Of a stretch of 64,000 nt of DNA, positions 15,552 to 23,954 are shown one piece after another. The position numbers were made by a program, and so were the translations under genes. Source of the stretch: an uncultured Paracoccaceae bacterium (GTDB lineage: Bacteria; Pseudomonadota; Alphaproteobacteria; Rhodobacterales; Rhodobacteraceae). Position 1 is the stretch's first letter. Each line of letters starts with the position of its first letter. The stretch spans positions 1,774,032 through 1,838,031 of the forward strand of contig CANMKS010000001.1 in the NCBI GenBank assembly GCA_947498645.1. The letters run 5' to 3'. The notes beneath the pieces are model-generated. The model was not told the origin of the DNA. It searched no databases and saw only the letters and a program-made list of their open reading frames with translations.

Positions 15552-16655
15552 TTACTGGCTGTTAGCGATAACAAATCCTGCGATAAGCGCAAGGATAAGA
15601 CCGACCAGTACCGCAAAGGCGATCTTCCAGGCTGAATAGGGCCGTTCGCCCTGCACCCGTCCGGTGCGCCCGTTCACCACAAATCGGTAGGTCTTGCCCC
15701 GATATTCATAGGCGGCCAGCCAAACCGGAAGCAGGATATGCTTGAAGGTGACATCGCGCACGTCGGTATCAACGCTGCCGATGCGTTGATCGTCTCCGCC
15801 AATGTCATATTTCACATCCCGCCGGATCATCCGGTCCATAAAGGCGCGGGCCTCATCAAAACCGTCTGTCAGCTCAACCTGGTATCCTTCGGCGCGGAAC
15901 CCGGCAAGGTATTCGGGTTTGTAAGGTTCCAGCGCGGACAGGTCCCACGGCTCTAGCCCATCGGTGTATTTTTTGGGCAGCGAACGCGAGGCGAGCACAA
16001 GCACATCATCAAAGAAGCGCGCCACCCGGCCAGATACGCGGCGCCAACGGGTCTTGCGTACGCGCACCTGCTTGCGTTTGCCGTCGCGAACGACTGTTTT
16101 TGTTTCATAGTAGTGCGTGCCGCGTTGGCCGGTGTATTGGCTTTTGGTGTCGGCATCGAAGGTCCAATAGGGCACATAGATACCGTTCATCTTGCGGCCC
16201 TTGCGGGCGTAGTCGGTCAATCCGTTGGGCGCAAACCACAGGCTGCCCAGCCAATCGACAAGGGCGCCGCGGGCTAGTTTTTCATCCAACTCGAAAGGTA
16301 GCAGACCGCGCGGTTTGATATGCCGGTGCGCGCCGGTATCCGTCACCACGGGTGTGGCGCAAAACGGGCATTCGGCGGCGTGGATATCGGGGTCAAACGC
16401 TGTCTGCGCGCCGCAGTTGGGACATTTGTTGACGCGGGTTTCCTCGATGTCCGCATCTGCCAGACGCTGCTCAGCAGCCTGACGAAAATCCAGTTCGGTA
16501 ATGCTGCCAGTCCAGGGACCGGCACTTTCGATCTGTTCGATATTGCCACAGTGGTCGCAGATCAGCTGATGATCGCCCGGATCAAACCGGAGATCCGACC
16601 CGCAGGTGTCGCAGGGAAAACGGTGTTCGGCATGTGTGGGCTGTGCTTGGGGCAT
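15552..16655 (-). CDS. TFIIB-type zinc-ribbon membrane protein (YdjG-like)
   Basis: A 367-residue protein. Two zinc ribbons occupy the N-terminus: C15/C18 with C33/C36 and C78/C81 with C96/C99. A beta-rich middle region follows, with a very basic patch (KTVVRDGKRKQVRVRKTRWR), and one C-terminal membrane helix (IAFAVLVGLILALIAGFVI). Such proteins are often misnamed as a primosomal helicase; no helicase motif is present. The closest functional parallel I know is Bacillus YdjG, encoded with SPFH protein YdjI and PspA and involved in membrane stress. The presence of an SPFH gene two genes upstream fits. Exact function here is unknown. Confidence 0.8.
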   Translation of the reverse strand: MPQAQPTHAEHRFPCDTCGSDLRFDPGDHQLICDHCGNIEQIESAGPWTGSITELDFRQAAEQRLADADIEETRVNKCPNCGAQTAFDPDIHAAECPFCATPVVTDTGAHRHIKPRGLLPFELDEKLARGALVDWLGSLWFAPNGLTDYARKGRKMNGIYVPYWTFDADTKSQYTGQRGTHYYETKTVVRDGKRKQVRVRKTRWRRVSGRVARFFDDVLVLASRSLPKKYTDGLEPWDLSALEPYKPEYLAGFRAEGYQVELTDGFDEARAFMDRMIRRDVKYDIGGDDQRIGSVDTDVRDVTFKHILLPVWLAAYEYRGKTYRFVVNGRTGRVQGERPYSAWKIAFAVLVGLILALIAGFVIANSQ

Positions 16656-16684
16656 CTATAGTATCTTATGCATGAAACACGGGA

Positions 16685-17242
16685 TCATAGGAATTTATGC
16701 CATGTTTTGGGGGCCATGATGCGTAAGGCATTATCACGCAGCCAGACATGCCGCCAGATATGAAAGCCAGCGTGGGCGGCAACGACAGCACCAAGGATAT
16801 AGAACTCGTAGATATGGAATGTGCCAATCATCTCATTCGCCTCGGGCAGGCCCAACGGCGGAGCAATGGGCAAAAACCCACCAGCCCTGAGCAGTTTGGT
16901 TGAAGTCAGCCCCAGCAAGAAACCTGTGATGGCCACTCCGATCAGACCCCACACCACTGCCGTGTTCAACACACGATGGGCAAGCCGTGCCTTCGGCCCC
17001 AGTTTCGGGCCCGGTCGGCCTGCCAACCCACGCCGCATGTAGTCTGCCATCCAGATCAGCGAAACCGTGACAAAGACCAAGGCAAGGATCGAGTGAAACT
17101 GAAACGCGGCCTTGCCAAAAGGCAGGACGTCATCCGGTGTCACGACAATGAACCAGACCAACAATGGGATCATCAGCCCATGCCCCAATTTGAGGCAGGT
17201 GCGCCGCTTTGGCAGATATCTGGTCAACCCCATGGTGTTCAT
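16685..17242 (-). CDS. Cytochrome b561-like di-heme membrane protein
   Basis: A 185-residue protein with about four membrane helices and the His residues expected for b-type haem ligation: LGHGLMIPLL in helix 1, FHSILAL in helix 2, and FHIYEF plus HAGFHIWRH in the later helices. This matches the bacterial cytochrome b561 (YodB/CybB-like) family, which passes electrons from quinol across the inner membrane. The start at 17242 or the ATG nine bases later are both possible; neither has a strong ribosome site. It is placed inside the zinc-ribbon/SPFH/TelA run, between genes with no known redox role. Confidence 0.82.
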   Translation of the reverse strand: MNTMGLTRYLPKRRTCLKLGHGLMIPLLVWFIVVTPDDVLPFGKAAFQFHSILALVFVTVSLIWMADYMRRGLAGRPGPKLGPKARLAHRVLNTAVVWGLIGVAITGFLLGLTSTKLLRAGGFLPIAPPLGLPEANEMIGTFHIYEFYILGAVVAAHAGFHIWRHVWLRDNALRIMAPKTWHKFL

Positions 17243-17288
17243 GACAGACAACCTAGGGCGCGGCCTTGTCAGGTCACCCAAACCGCGA

Positions 17289-18395
17289 TCACGTTCCGGG
17301 CGGCGGCGGTGGCATGACGGTGAACAACTGTGCCAGCTCGGTCACATCGCCGGCCTTCATCCATCCGTCCTGCCCTTGGGTCCAGACCATGCTGTCGCGG
17401 GTCAGACCGCCTTCGGTGACCATGCGGCCCAGTTTCGCCTTGGAATAGGGGCCGGTGACGTCGCCTGCATCAGCGATATGCCAGACATGCTCAACCGGTG
17501 GCGGCGGTGGTGGCGTGGGGGATTGTGGTGCCTGCGGCGCGGCCTGGCCCCATGGGCTGTTCATCTGACCCATTTGCATGCCAAGACCAGCACCCATGCC
17601 CATACCCATCGCATTGCCTGCGGCAGAGCCTTCCATGGTCATGGCTTCCGCCGCTTTCCATTTCATATGCTCATCAAGATTGCCCGCGACACCGCGCGAT
17701 GTGCGTTCATCCAGTGCCTTTTCAACAGCAGGTGGCAGGCTGATGTTTTCGATATAAAGCTCGGGTATCGTCAAGCCGTATTGCTTGAGCGTTGGATCAA
17801 TGGCGTTGGCCACCAATTGCCCGACCTCTGCGGTGTTTGCCGCCATATCAAGGACAGGGATACCGGATTTCGCAATTGCGCGGCTGAACTCCTGCACGAT
17901 GATATTGCGGATCTGATAGCTGATCTCGTCCATTGTAAATTCACCGTCGGTGCCCACGATTTCGCGCAGGAACACCGCCGCATCGGAAACCTTGACCGTG
18001 TAGGTGCCGAAGGCGCGCAGACGTGTCGGCCCGAACTCAGGATCACGCAGCATGATAGGGTTCTTGGTGCCCCATTTGAGGTTGGAAAACCGGGTTGTGT
18101 TGACGAAGTAAATCTCGGACTTGAACGGGCTTTGGAAGCCGTGATCCCAATGCTGCAACGTCGTCATGATCGGCATGTTGTTGGTTTCCAACATGTAAAG
18201 TCCGGGGGTGAAGACATCCGCCAACTGGCCCTCATGCACAAAGACCGCTGCCTGACCTTCGCGGACCGTCAGTTTGGCCCCATATTTGATTTCGTGATCT
18301 TCGCGCTCAAACCGCCAGACCATCGTGTCGCGGGTGTTGTCGGTCCAGTGGATGACGTCGATAAACTCGCCTGTCAGAAAATCGAAAATGCCCAT
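17289..18395 (-). CDS. SPFH-domain protein with C-terminal GYF_2 domain (YdjI-like)
   Basis: A 368-residue protein. Residues about 25-250 form an SPFH/band-7 domain of the YdjI or 'virion core protein' group, which has no N-terminal membrane anchor. A Met/Gly-rich linker (around MGMGMGAGLGMQMGQM) and a poly-Pro stretch lead to a C-terminal GYF_2 domain with VTGPYSKAKLGRMV and WTQGQDGWMKA. In Bacillus, YdjI is recruited to the membrane by zinc-ribbon YdjG with PspA. The GYF domain would bind Pro-rich peptides, and the neighbouring DUF2927 lipoprotein has such a segment, though in the wrong compartment. Co-oriented with telA and xpaC genes upstream. Confidence 0.88.
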   Translation of the reverse strand: MGIFDFLTGEFIDVIHWTDNTRDTMVWRFEREDHEIKYGAKLTVREGQAAVFVHEGQLADVFTPGLYMLETNNMPIMTTLQHWDHGFQSPFKSEIYFVNTTRFSNLKWGTKNPIMLRDPEFGPTRLRAFGTYTVKVSDAAVFLREIVGTDGEFTMDEISYQIRNIIVQEFSRAIAKSGIPVLDMAANTAEVGQLVANAIDPTLKQYGLTIPELYIENISLPPAVEKALDERTSRGVAGNLDEHMKWKAAEAMTMEGSAAGNAMGMGMGAGLGMQMGQMNSPWGQAAPQAPQSPTPPPPPPVEHVWHIADAGDVTGPYSKAKLGRMVTEGGLTRDSMVWTQGQDGWMKAGDVTELAQLFTVMPPPPPGT

Positions 18396-18419
18396 GTATC
18401 AGGTCCTCTTCATTGGTGG

Positions 18420-19382
18420 TTAGCTTGCTCCTGCCGCAAGGTAATCCCGTGCGATCGCACGGGCGATAGGTGCGGCAACTGCCGGGTCCATGCCCGCTTG
18501 CAGACGCGGATCGTAGAGCATCCGCAGCAAGAGTTCGTCGTGTTGCGTCAAAAGCGCGAATTCCTCGTCATCGTTAAAGATGGAAGGGCGCGCGCCGGGG
18601 CTGTCATTGGCCAACCCCATGCCTTGCGCCAGTTCTTCGTGGATACACGCACTGCGCATCAGATTGGGGTGCTCAGCGCGGATCATAGCGACAGCTTTGG
18701 TATAGGTGGATTGCCCGGCAGCAAAAGTTCCGATCACCACGCAAAGCTGCTCGCGCGGAAGGTTGACGAATGTTCGTACTGTCGCGTCCGAGATATTGGG
18801 GATCAGTGCGCGCAGCGTATCACCATATGCCCGCCTGTCGTCCTCGCCCAGAAACAGCACGTGGAAATTGGGGTTCTCATTCGTGATTGTGACGGGAACA
18901 CCAGTGTTGCGCGACAAGCGCGCGGCATAGCTGGTCACGCTGACCAGATCGGCATCGCGCTGGGCCAGCGGGACGGTGTCCCCAAATTCCACAGACATGC
19001 GAATGGGACCGCCCCAGCGGCGCAGCTTGGAAACCGTTGCTTGCGGTCGCTGGAAATCACTGTCATCGCGGTATTCGTTGAACAGGGCAATGCGCACAAA
19101 GTTGCGGGCCAGCTGCGTATCAGTAAACGGCGTGTCCGGCCCACCACCATCGCCGCGCAGCAGCCCTTGTGCCAGCAGGTCGTTTTGCAGACGCCCATAG
19201 TAGGTTGCCAGATCACGGCTGGCTTGGCTGGGCGGGGTCACGACAGGCTCTGCCGGCGGCGCGGGCACCACGGGCAAAGGCAACGGAGCAGGCGGGATCG
19301 GAGGCATGAACAGCTCGCACCCCATCAGCCCTGTCGCACAGACAAACATGATGGCGCGCCGCTGAATGCCCCCAAGCCCCAT
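18420..19382 (-). CDS. DUF2927 lipoprotein, possible metalloprotease fold
   Basis: A 320-residue protein with a lipoprotein signal (lipobox LMGC, Cys22), then a Pro-rich spacer (about 26-51) and a globular DUF2927 domain. The segment CIHEELAQGMGLAND (HEE at 248-250) and a later ALLTQHDELLLRMLYDPRL resemble a zinc-peptidase HExxH-type helix in which the second His is replaced by Gln, so catalysis is uncertain. It should sit on the periplasmic face. It starts 3 bases after the telA stop and lies 24 bases before the SPFH gene, so it belongs to the same transcript. Confidence 0.82.
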   Translation of the reverse strand: MGLGGIQRRAIMFVCATGLMGCELFMPPIPPAPLPLPVVPAPPAEPVVTPPSQASRDLATYYGRLQNDLLAQGLLRGDGGGPDTPFTDTQLARNFVRIALFNEYRDDSDFQRPQATVSKLRRWGGPIRMSVEFGDTVPLAQRDADLVSVTSYAARLSRNTGVPVTITNENPNFHVLFLGEDDRRAYGDTLRALIPNISDATVRTFVNLPREQLCVVIGTFAAGQSTYTKAVAMIRAEHPNLMRSACIHEELAQGMGLANDSPGARPSIFNDDEEFALLTQHDELLLRMLYDPRLQAGMDPAVAAPIARAIARDYLAAGAS

Positions 19383-19384
19383 GT

Positions 19385-20578
19385 TTACTCGGCACCTGCC
19401 GCGGTGCCGATAGTGTCGCCTGTGCCCGTCTTGCGGGCTTTGGCAGCGGCGAGCGTTTCTTTCAGCTCATGCTCCATTTTCTGCAACTCAATCTCGGCTT
19501 CGGCGCGCTTGCGCTTGCCTTCATCCGCGATTTCAAGGCTTTCGTTGATAGTGGCGATCAGGTTGGCGTTCGCCTCTTTCACGGCGTTGATGTCGAACAC
19601 ACCGCGTTCCATTTCTTCGCGGATCGTCTTGTTTGCCGTGCGCAGGTTTTCGGCGTTGGCCTTGAGCAACTCGTTGGTCAGGTCATTGGCATCGCGCACC
19701 GCTTCTGCCGCTTCGGCAGAGCGTTGGATGGTGACTGCCTGCGCCAGTTGTGTTTCCCAAAGCGGCACGGTGTTGACCAGCGTCGAGTTGATCTTGGTCA
19801 CAAGTGACTTGTCATTTTCCTGCACCAGACGGATCGACGGCAGCGATTGCATCGTCACCTGACGGGTCAGTTTCAGGTCATGCACACGGCGTTCCAGATC
19901 ATCGCGGGCGGCGCGGATGTCGCGCAGTTCCTGCGCTTGCATCACGGCCTGATCTTCGGCGGCGGCCTGCACTTCGGCCTCTTTTGCGGGGATGGTGTTG
20001 GTGTCAAGATCAACCAGCTTGGCTTCACCAGCAGCAATATAAAGGCCCAGTTCATCATAAAAGCTGAGCGTCTTGTCGTAGAGGATATCAAGGCTTTCGA
20101 TATCTTTCAGCAGCACATGTTCATGCTTGAGAAGGTCATCGGTGATATGGTCAATCTGGCCTTGCACCTCTTCAAAGCGAGCGGCGAATTTGGCCATGGG
20201 TGCGGCACGGCCCAGCAGTCTTTCCCACCAGCTGCGTTCACGGCGCACGTCCAGTTCGGAGATCGAAAACCCGCGGATCGTCGTTACGATGTTGCGCAGG
20301 CTGTCGCCCGCTGGGCCTACATCCTTGTTACGCACGCCAGCCAGCATGGATTGGCTGATTTCCTGCAATTCGGCCTGCGCAGCAGAGCCAAATGACACGA
20401 TAGAGTTGGTATCGGACATGTCCAGTTCGGCAACGCGTTTGTTGATTTCGTCGCTGGTGGGCGCATCGGCCTTGTCCAGTGGGACGACCTCACCTTTCGG
20501 TTCGGCTAAAACAACGGCGGTGATCTTTTCAACGTCGGCCAATGCGGCTTCGGCTTTCTGGCGTACAGTTTCAGACAT
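19385..20578 (-). CDS. telA: TelA-family toxic anion resistance protein
   Basis: A 397-residue soluble, mostly helical protein of the TelA/KlaA family (PF05816), with long coiled-coil-prone stretches, for example residues about 170-300, and the typical central segments RSWWERLLGR and LVTKINSTLVNTVPLWETQLAQ. Members are linked to tellurite and other toxic-anion resistance, but mechanism is unsettled. The start overlaps the xpaC-like stop by one base (TAATG), so the two are co-translated, the same pairing seen in Bacillus (xpaC-yaaN). The gene symbol is by family only; tellurite resistance in this organism is not shown. Confidence 0.92.
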   Translation of the reverse strand: MSETVRQKAEAALADVEKITAVVLAEPKGEVVPLDKADAPTSDEINKRVAELDMSDTNSIVSFGSAAQAELQEISQSMLAGVRNKDVGPAGDSLRNIVTTIRGFSISELDVRRERSWWERLLGRAAPMAKFAARFEEVQGQIDHITDDLLKHEHVLLKDIESLDILYDKTLSFYDELGLYIAAGEAKLVDLDTNTIPAKEAEVQAAAEDQAVMQAQELRDIRAARDDLERRVHDLKLTRQVTMQSLPSIRLVQENDKSLVTKINSTLVNTVPLWETQLAQAVTIQRSAEAAEAVRDANDLTNELLKANAENLRTANKTIREEMERGVFDINAVKEANANLIATINESLEIADEGKRKRAEAEIELQKMEHELKETLAAAKARKTGTGDTIGTAAGAE

Positions 20579-21468
20579 TAATCATTCCCTTTTGGTTTCA
20601 GGCTGACGCCTTCCCGCTGAAGGCGGTCACGCAGCACGTTGATTTCCACATCCATATCGCTGCGGTCATCCAGCAGCATTTTTTCGGTGCGGGCGGCAAA
20701 GTTTTCTTCCAGATCAGCCAGCAGCGCCGCGTAGTTTGCGCGTGCACCGGCATCCTTGTTTCGGCTGTAGAGATCGACGAATTTGATCGTCGCATCGCGG
20801 GCACCCATCAGATAGACGCCCAGGAATTTACGCGCGCCGGTCAGGTCGCGCGGGTCTTCTTCGACGGTGCGGATCATGCGGCGGGCGATGGTTTGGAAGT
20901 CTGTCACGCGGTCCGTCAGGCGACGGTCCGACAGCCCCTCGATCTGCGATTTCATCACATCCAGATAGGTTTCGGCCTCATCCACCACACGGGCGACGCG
21001 ATCCTGTTGGAAGGTATCGACACCTTCCATCCGCTTGTCGGTCAGCGGGTCGATGCCGAATGTGGCGATGTGCAACCCAGCGGCGGCGATCCCATAAAGA
21101 CCGGATGCCATCATTCCGCTGTCGCCTGTAAAGGCCGCGATTGCCACACCGATACCGGTTAGCACAGACGCCATCATCTTGCGCGGCACCGCAGGGCGAC
21201 GGGCGATTTTGCGGGCGTTGTAGGCAGCTTCGGCCGCAACCCCTTCACCCAGCATCCATGCGGCAAGGGTGAGGATTGCCGCACCGATCAAGGCCAGCAG
21301 AAGCGTCGCGGCTCCATTGTTCAGTGATGTGAACGCCAGCAGGATTGGCGGCAGGTACAACAGCTTGATCGCCGCACTACCCACAACAGGCTGTGTCGCT
21401 CGTACCTTATCGCGCAGTCCCGCGCTTTGCCCATCGGGGCTGTATTTTCCGCCAAACCGCTTGGCCAT
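20578..21468 (-). CDS. XpaC-like membrane protein (5-bromo-4-chloroindolyl phosphate hydrolysis family)
   Basis: A 296-residue protein with about four membrane helices in the first half (around 33-49, 52-73, 98-113 and 117-138) and a helical cytosolic C-terminal half. It matches the XpaC family, named for a phosphatase-plate phenotype in Bacillus rather than a proven hydrolase activity; I see no phosphatase motif. XpaC and TelA genes are adjacent in many bacteria, as here with a one-base overlap. The upstream small membrane protein overlaps its start by one base as well. Confidence 0.85.
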   Translation of the reverse strand: MAKRFGGKYSPDGQSAGLRDKVRATQPVVGSAAIKLLYLPPILLAFTSLNNGAATLLLALIGAAILTLAAWMLGEGVAAEAAYNARKIARRPAVPRKMMASVLTGIGVAIAAFTGDSGMMASGLYGIAAAGLHIATFGIDPLTDKRMEGVDTFQQDRVARVVDEAETYLDVMKSQIEGLSDRRLTDRVTDFQTIARRMIRTVEEDPRDLTGARKFLGVYLMGARDATIKFVDLYSRNKDAGARANYAALLADLEENFAARTEKMLLDDRSDMDVEINVLRDRLQREGVSLKPKGND

Positions 21469-21671
21469 TACGCTGCCCCCAATAGGCCAGAGGTCACGCC
21501 AAGCATCAGCAAAACCAGCAGGATATATGTGATCCGTCGAAATTTTACGGGCATTGACGTGTTGTCCTTTCCGTTGGCCGCCTGCGCGACCGCTTGCATT
21601 GTTCCCAGCATCGTCGTGACGGCAATTGCAACCACCGCCACAAAGGCCACCAAGAGGATCAAACGCATCAT
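21468..21671 (-). CDS. Small two-helix membrane protein
   Basis: A 67-residue protein with two hydrophobic helices (LILLVAFVAVVAIAVTTML and ITYILLVLLMLGVTSGLLG) joined by a short basic loop. I do not recognise a family. It overlaps the start of the XpaC-like gene by one base (TAATG) and follows terC by 57 bases, so it is very likely a member of this stress cluster, perhaps an assembly or anchoring subunit of XpaC/TelA. The reading frame and coupling support it as a real gene. Confidence 0.75.
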   Translation of the reverse strand: MMRLILLVAFVAVVAIAVTTMLGTMQAVAQAANGKDNTSMPVKFRRITYILLVLLMLGVTSGLLGAA

Positions 21672-21727
21672 TTCTTAACTCACTCCTTCAGGGCTTTGGC
21701 CTTTCAGATAGGGATGAGGGGCGTTAT

Positions 21728-22549
21728 TTACGAGGCTTTCTGATGTGCCGCGCGCTCTGCATTGAGCTTGCGGCTATAGCCGGATTGAATGATTTCCACC
21801 GCAACCAACACGACAACAGAGAAGTAGAAAGTTGATTTTGACATCGGGATGATGTCCTGACCCATGACTTTGATCTGCAAGGCATCATCATGCATCGCGT
21901 GGGCGGCGGCGGGGCCGGCTTCACCCAGAAGAACAACACCAACGATCAAAAGGATAAAGAGGCCGAGCACCTCATACATCCGGTTTTTCTCAAGGAACCG
22001 CGTCACACCATCGGCCAGCAGCAGCATGGCAATGCCCGAAAGAATGATCGCAAAGGCCAGGATCGGAAAGACATCGGTGATGGCCAGCGCGGAAAGTACT
22101 GAATCGAAAGAGAAAATAAGGTTCATGATGACGATCAGGATCACAACCTGCACCGCCGATTTCCCGGATTTTCCGTCAACGTCATGGCCCAGATGTTCCA
22201 TAGACAGCATATGCGCGATTTCCTTGACGGCCGTATACATGATGAAAATGCCGCCAAAGACAAAGACGATGGTGGCAAAGTTCACCCCGCCTTCCAGCAC
22301 ACCTTCCCAATCCATGATAAAGAAAGGTTCGGCCAGCGCATCAATCAGGCTGATCATCACGAATAGCAGAACGACCCGCAGAGCGACCGCAATGATGATG
22401 CCCCACATGCGCACGGCCTTTTGGTGGGCTACGGGCGCGCGTTGGCTTTCGATCGAGATATAAAGCAGGTTATCAAAGCCCAAAACAGCCTGCAAAAAGC
22501 ACAGCATGATCAGATTGGTTGCGTTTTCCAGCGTAATTAGGTCGGCCAA
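21728..22549 (-). CDS. TerC family integral membrane protein
   Basis: A 273-residue membrane protein with about seven helices and the TerC hallmarks: LGFDNLLYISIESQRAP near the N-terminus and NLIFSFDSVLSALAITD later, with membrane Asp residues that probably bind metal. TerC-family proteins are linked to tellurite resistance, and some export Mn2+ (Alx, MeeF/Y). It is the first gene upstream of the small membrane protein, xpaC-like and telA genes, and 64 bases downstream of rluB, all on the same strand. Confidence 0.92.
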   Translation of the reverse strand: MADLITLENATNLIMLCFLQAVLGFDNLLYISIESQRAPVAHQKAVRMWGIIIAVALRVVLLFVMISLIDALAEPFFIMDWEGVLEGGVNFATIVFVFGGIFIMYTAVKEIAHMLSMEHLGHDVDGKSGKSAVQVVILIVIMNLIFSFDSVLSALAITDVFPILAFAIILSGIAMLLLADGVTRFLEKNRMYEVLGLFILLIVGVVLLGEAGPAAAHAMHDDALQIKVMGQDIIPMSKSTFYFSVVVLVAVEIIQSGYSRKLNAERAAHQKAS

Positions 22550-22613
22550 CGTCGTAGTCCCCCAGTGTTTTCTTTAGTAACTACCATGCATAACACCACC
22601 GGCAGGACAAGGT

Positions 22614-23414
22614 TCATCGTGACGACTTTTTCCCCCTCGGGGCCCCATTGGCAGGTTTGCGCACGCGGGTTGGTGTGGGTTTGCCCGACAGTCCCAGTTG
22701 GTCGCGCACAACGCGCTGGCGGATTTCCTCAACCTCGCCCTGCTTGAGATTGGCAAGCTGGAACGGCCCATAGCTGACCCGGATCAGGCGGTTCACCGTC
22801 ACGCCGATTTCGCCCATGGCGCGGCGAATTTCGCGGTTCTTGCCTTCGCGCAGACTAACGGTCAACCAGGCGTTGGCCCCTTGCTGGCGGTCAAAGGTCA
22901 CGACCATCGGTTGATAGGTGATCCCCTCGACCGTGATCCCCGCGCGAAGTTCGTCGAGCTTTGCCTCGCTGACCGATCCGTTGATGCGTACGCGGTAGCG
23001 GCGCAGCCAGCCCGTTGACGGCAGTTCCAGCTTGCGCTTCATCTCGCCGTCATTGGTCAGCAGCAGCAGCCCTTCGGAGTTCAGATCAAGCCGCCCGACA
23101 GACATGACACGCGGCATGTTTTCGGGGAGTGATCCGAAAACGGTTGGCCGGTCCTTTTCATCCCGCTCGGTTGTCACAAGGCCTGCGGGTTTGTGATACA
23201 ACCACAGGCGCGGTGCGTCAGGTGCGCCGACCTGTTTGCCATCGACGACGATCCTGTCATCGGCTGTGACGTTCAGCGCAGGGCTGGTGATGGTTTTGCC
23301 GTTCACACTGACGCGGCCATCTTCGATCATACGCTCGGCTTCGCGGCGGCTGGCAATGCCTGCACGGGACAGGACCTTGGCGATGCGATCGCCGGAGTGA
23401 GGTGTCTGGGTCAT
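22614..23414 (-). CDS. rluB: 23S rRNA pseudouridine synthase RluB
   Basis: A 266-residue protein with an N-terminal S4 RNA-binding domain (RIAKVLSRAGIASRREAERMI) and a pseudouridine synthase domain of the RsuA/RluB/RluE class, with the catalytic Asp in GRLDLNSEGLLLLTNDG and the C-terminal REGKNREIRRAM motif. It isomerises a uridine in 23S rRNA. The start at 23414 was chosen because the S4 domain then begins near the N-terminus; a much longer open frame upstream is antisense to tadA. The basic C-terminal tail is typical. It diverges from tadA. Confidence 0.92.
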   Translation of the reverse strand: MTQTPHSGDRIAKVLSRAGIASRREAERMIEDGRVSVNGKTITSPALNVTADDRIVVDGKQVGAPDAPRLWLYHKPAGLVTTERDEKDRPTVFGSLPENMPRVMSVGRLDLNSEGLLLLTNDGEMKRKLELPSTGWLRRYRVRINGSVSEAKLDELRAGITVEGITYQPMVVTFDRQQGANAWLTVSLREGKNREIRRAMGEIGVTVNRLIRVSYGPFQLANLKQGEVEEIRQRVVRDQLGLSGKPTPTRVRKPANGAPRGKKSSR

Positions 23415-23504
23415 CCGCGCGGTGTAGTCTGTCGGCGGCAATGGCGCAATTACGGAATGCGAGGGGCTCTTGCCGAAATGCAATCCAGAAGGCATCACCC
23501 TGGT

Positions 23505-23954
23505 ATGGAATTTCACAGCCACATGGATATCGCCCTGCAAGAGGCACGCGCAGCCGCCGCGCGTGGCGAAGTCCCCGTGGGTGCGGTGGTCAGTGGCCCC
23601 GGTGGCGTGATCGCGCAGGCCGGTAATCGCACGCGGGAATTGAATGATCCCACAGCCCACGCCGAGATATTGGCGATCCGTGCGGCCTGTGCCGCATTGG
23701 GGCAGGAACGGTTGGCGGGCTATCATCTTTACGTCACGCTGGAGCCTTGTCCGATGTGCGCTGCGGCGATCAGCAACGCGCGGATTGCGCGATTGTACTA
23801 CGGTGCTGCCGATCCGAAATCTGGCGGCATCGCCCAGGGCCCGCGCGTGTTCAGCCATCCGCAGTGCCATCACGTACCAGAGGTTTACGACGGTCTGGAT
23901 GCGCGGGCTTCAGAGGCGTTGTTGAAGGACTTCTTTGCGCAAAAGCGCCAGTAG
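23505..23954 (+). CDS. tadA: tRNA(adenine34) deaminase
   Basis: A 149-residue zinc deaminase. The active site is THAEILAIRAA (His and Glu) with EPCPMCAAAI (two Cys). It converts A34 of tRNA-Arg(ACG) to inosine and is essential. The ATG at 23505 (MEFHSHM) is taken as the start, though the Met six codons later is possible; the frame is open upstream as antisense of rluB. The 271 bases between its stop and gatC hold no convincing gene or hairpin. Confidence 0.95.
   Translation: MEFHSHMDIALQEARAAAARGEVPVGAVVSGPGGVIAQAGNRTRELNDPTAHAEILAIRAACAALGQERLAGYHLYVTLEPCPMCAAAISNARIARLYYGAADPKSGGIAQGPRVFSHPQCHHVPEVYDGLDARASEALLKDFFAQKRQ

Noticed and set aside
17112..19862. A 916-residue open frame on the plus strand
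   Set aside because: It is antisense to three well-supported genes (SPFH, DUF2927, TelA). Its residues are rich in Arg, His, Ala and Cys in patterns expected from reverse translation of GC-rich coding DNA, and show no domain.
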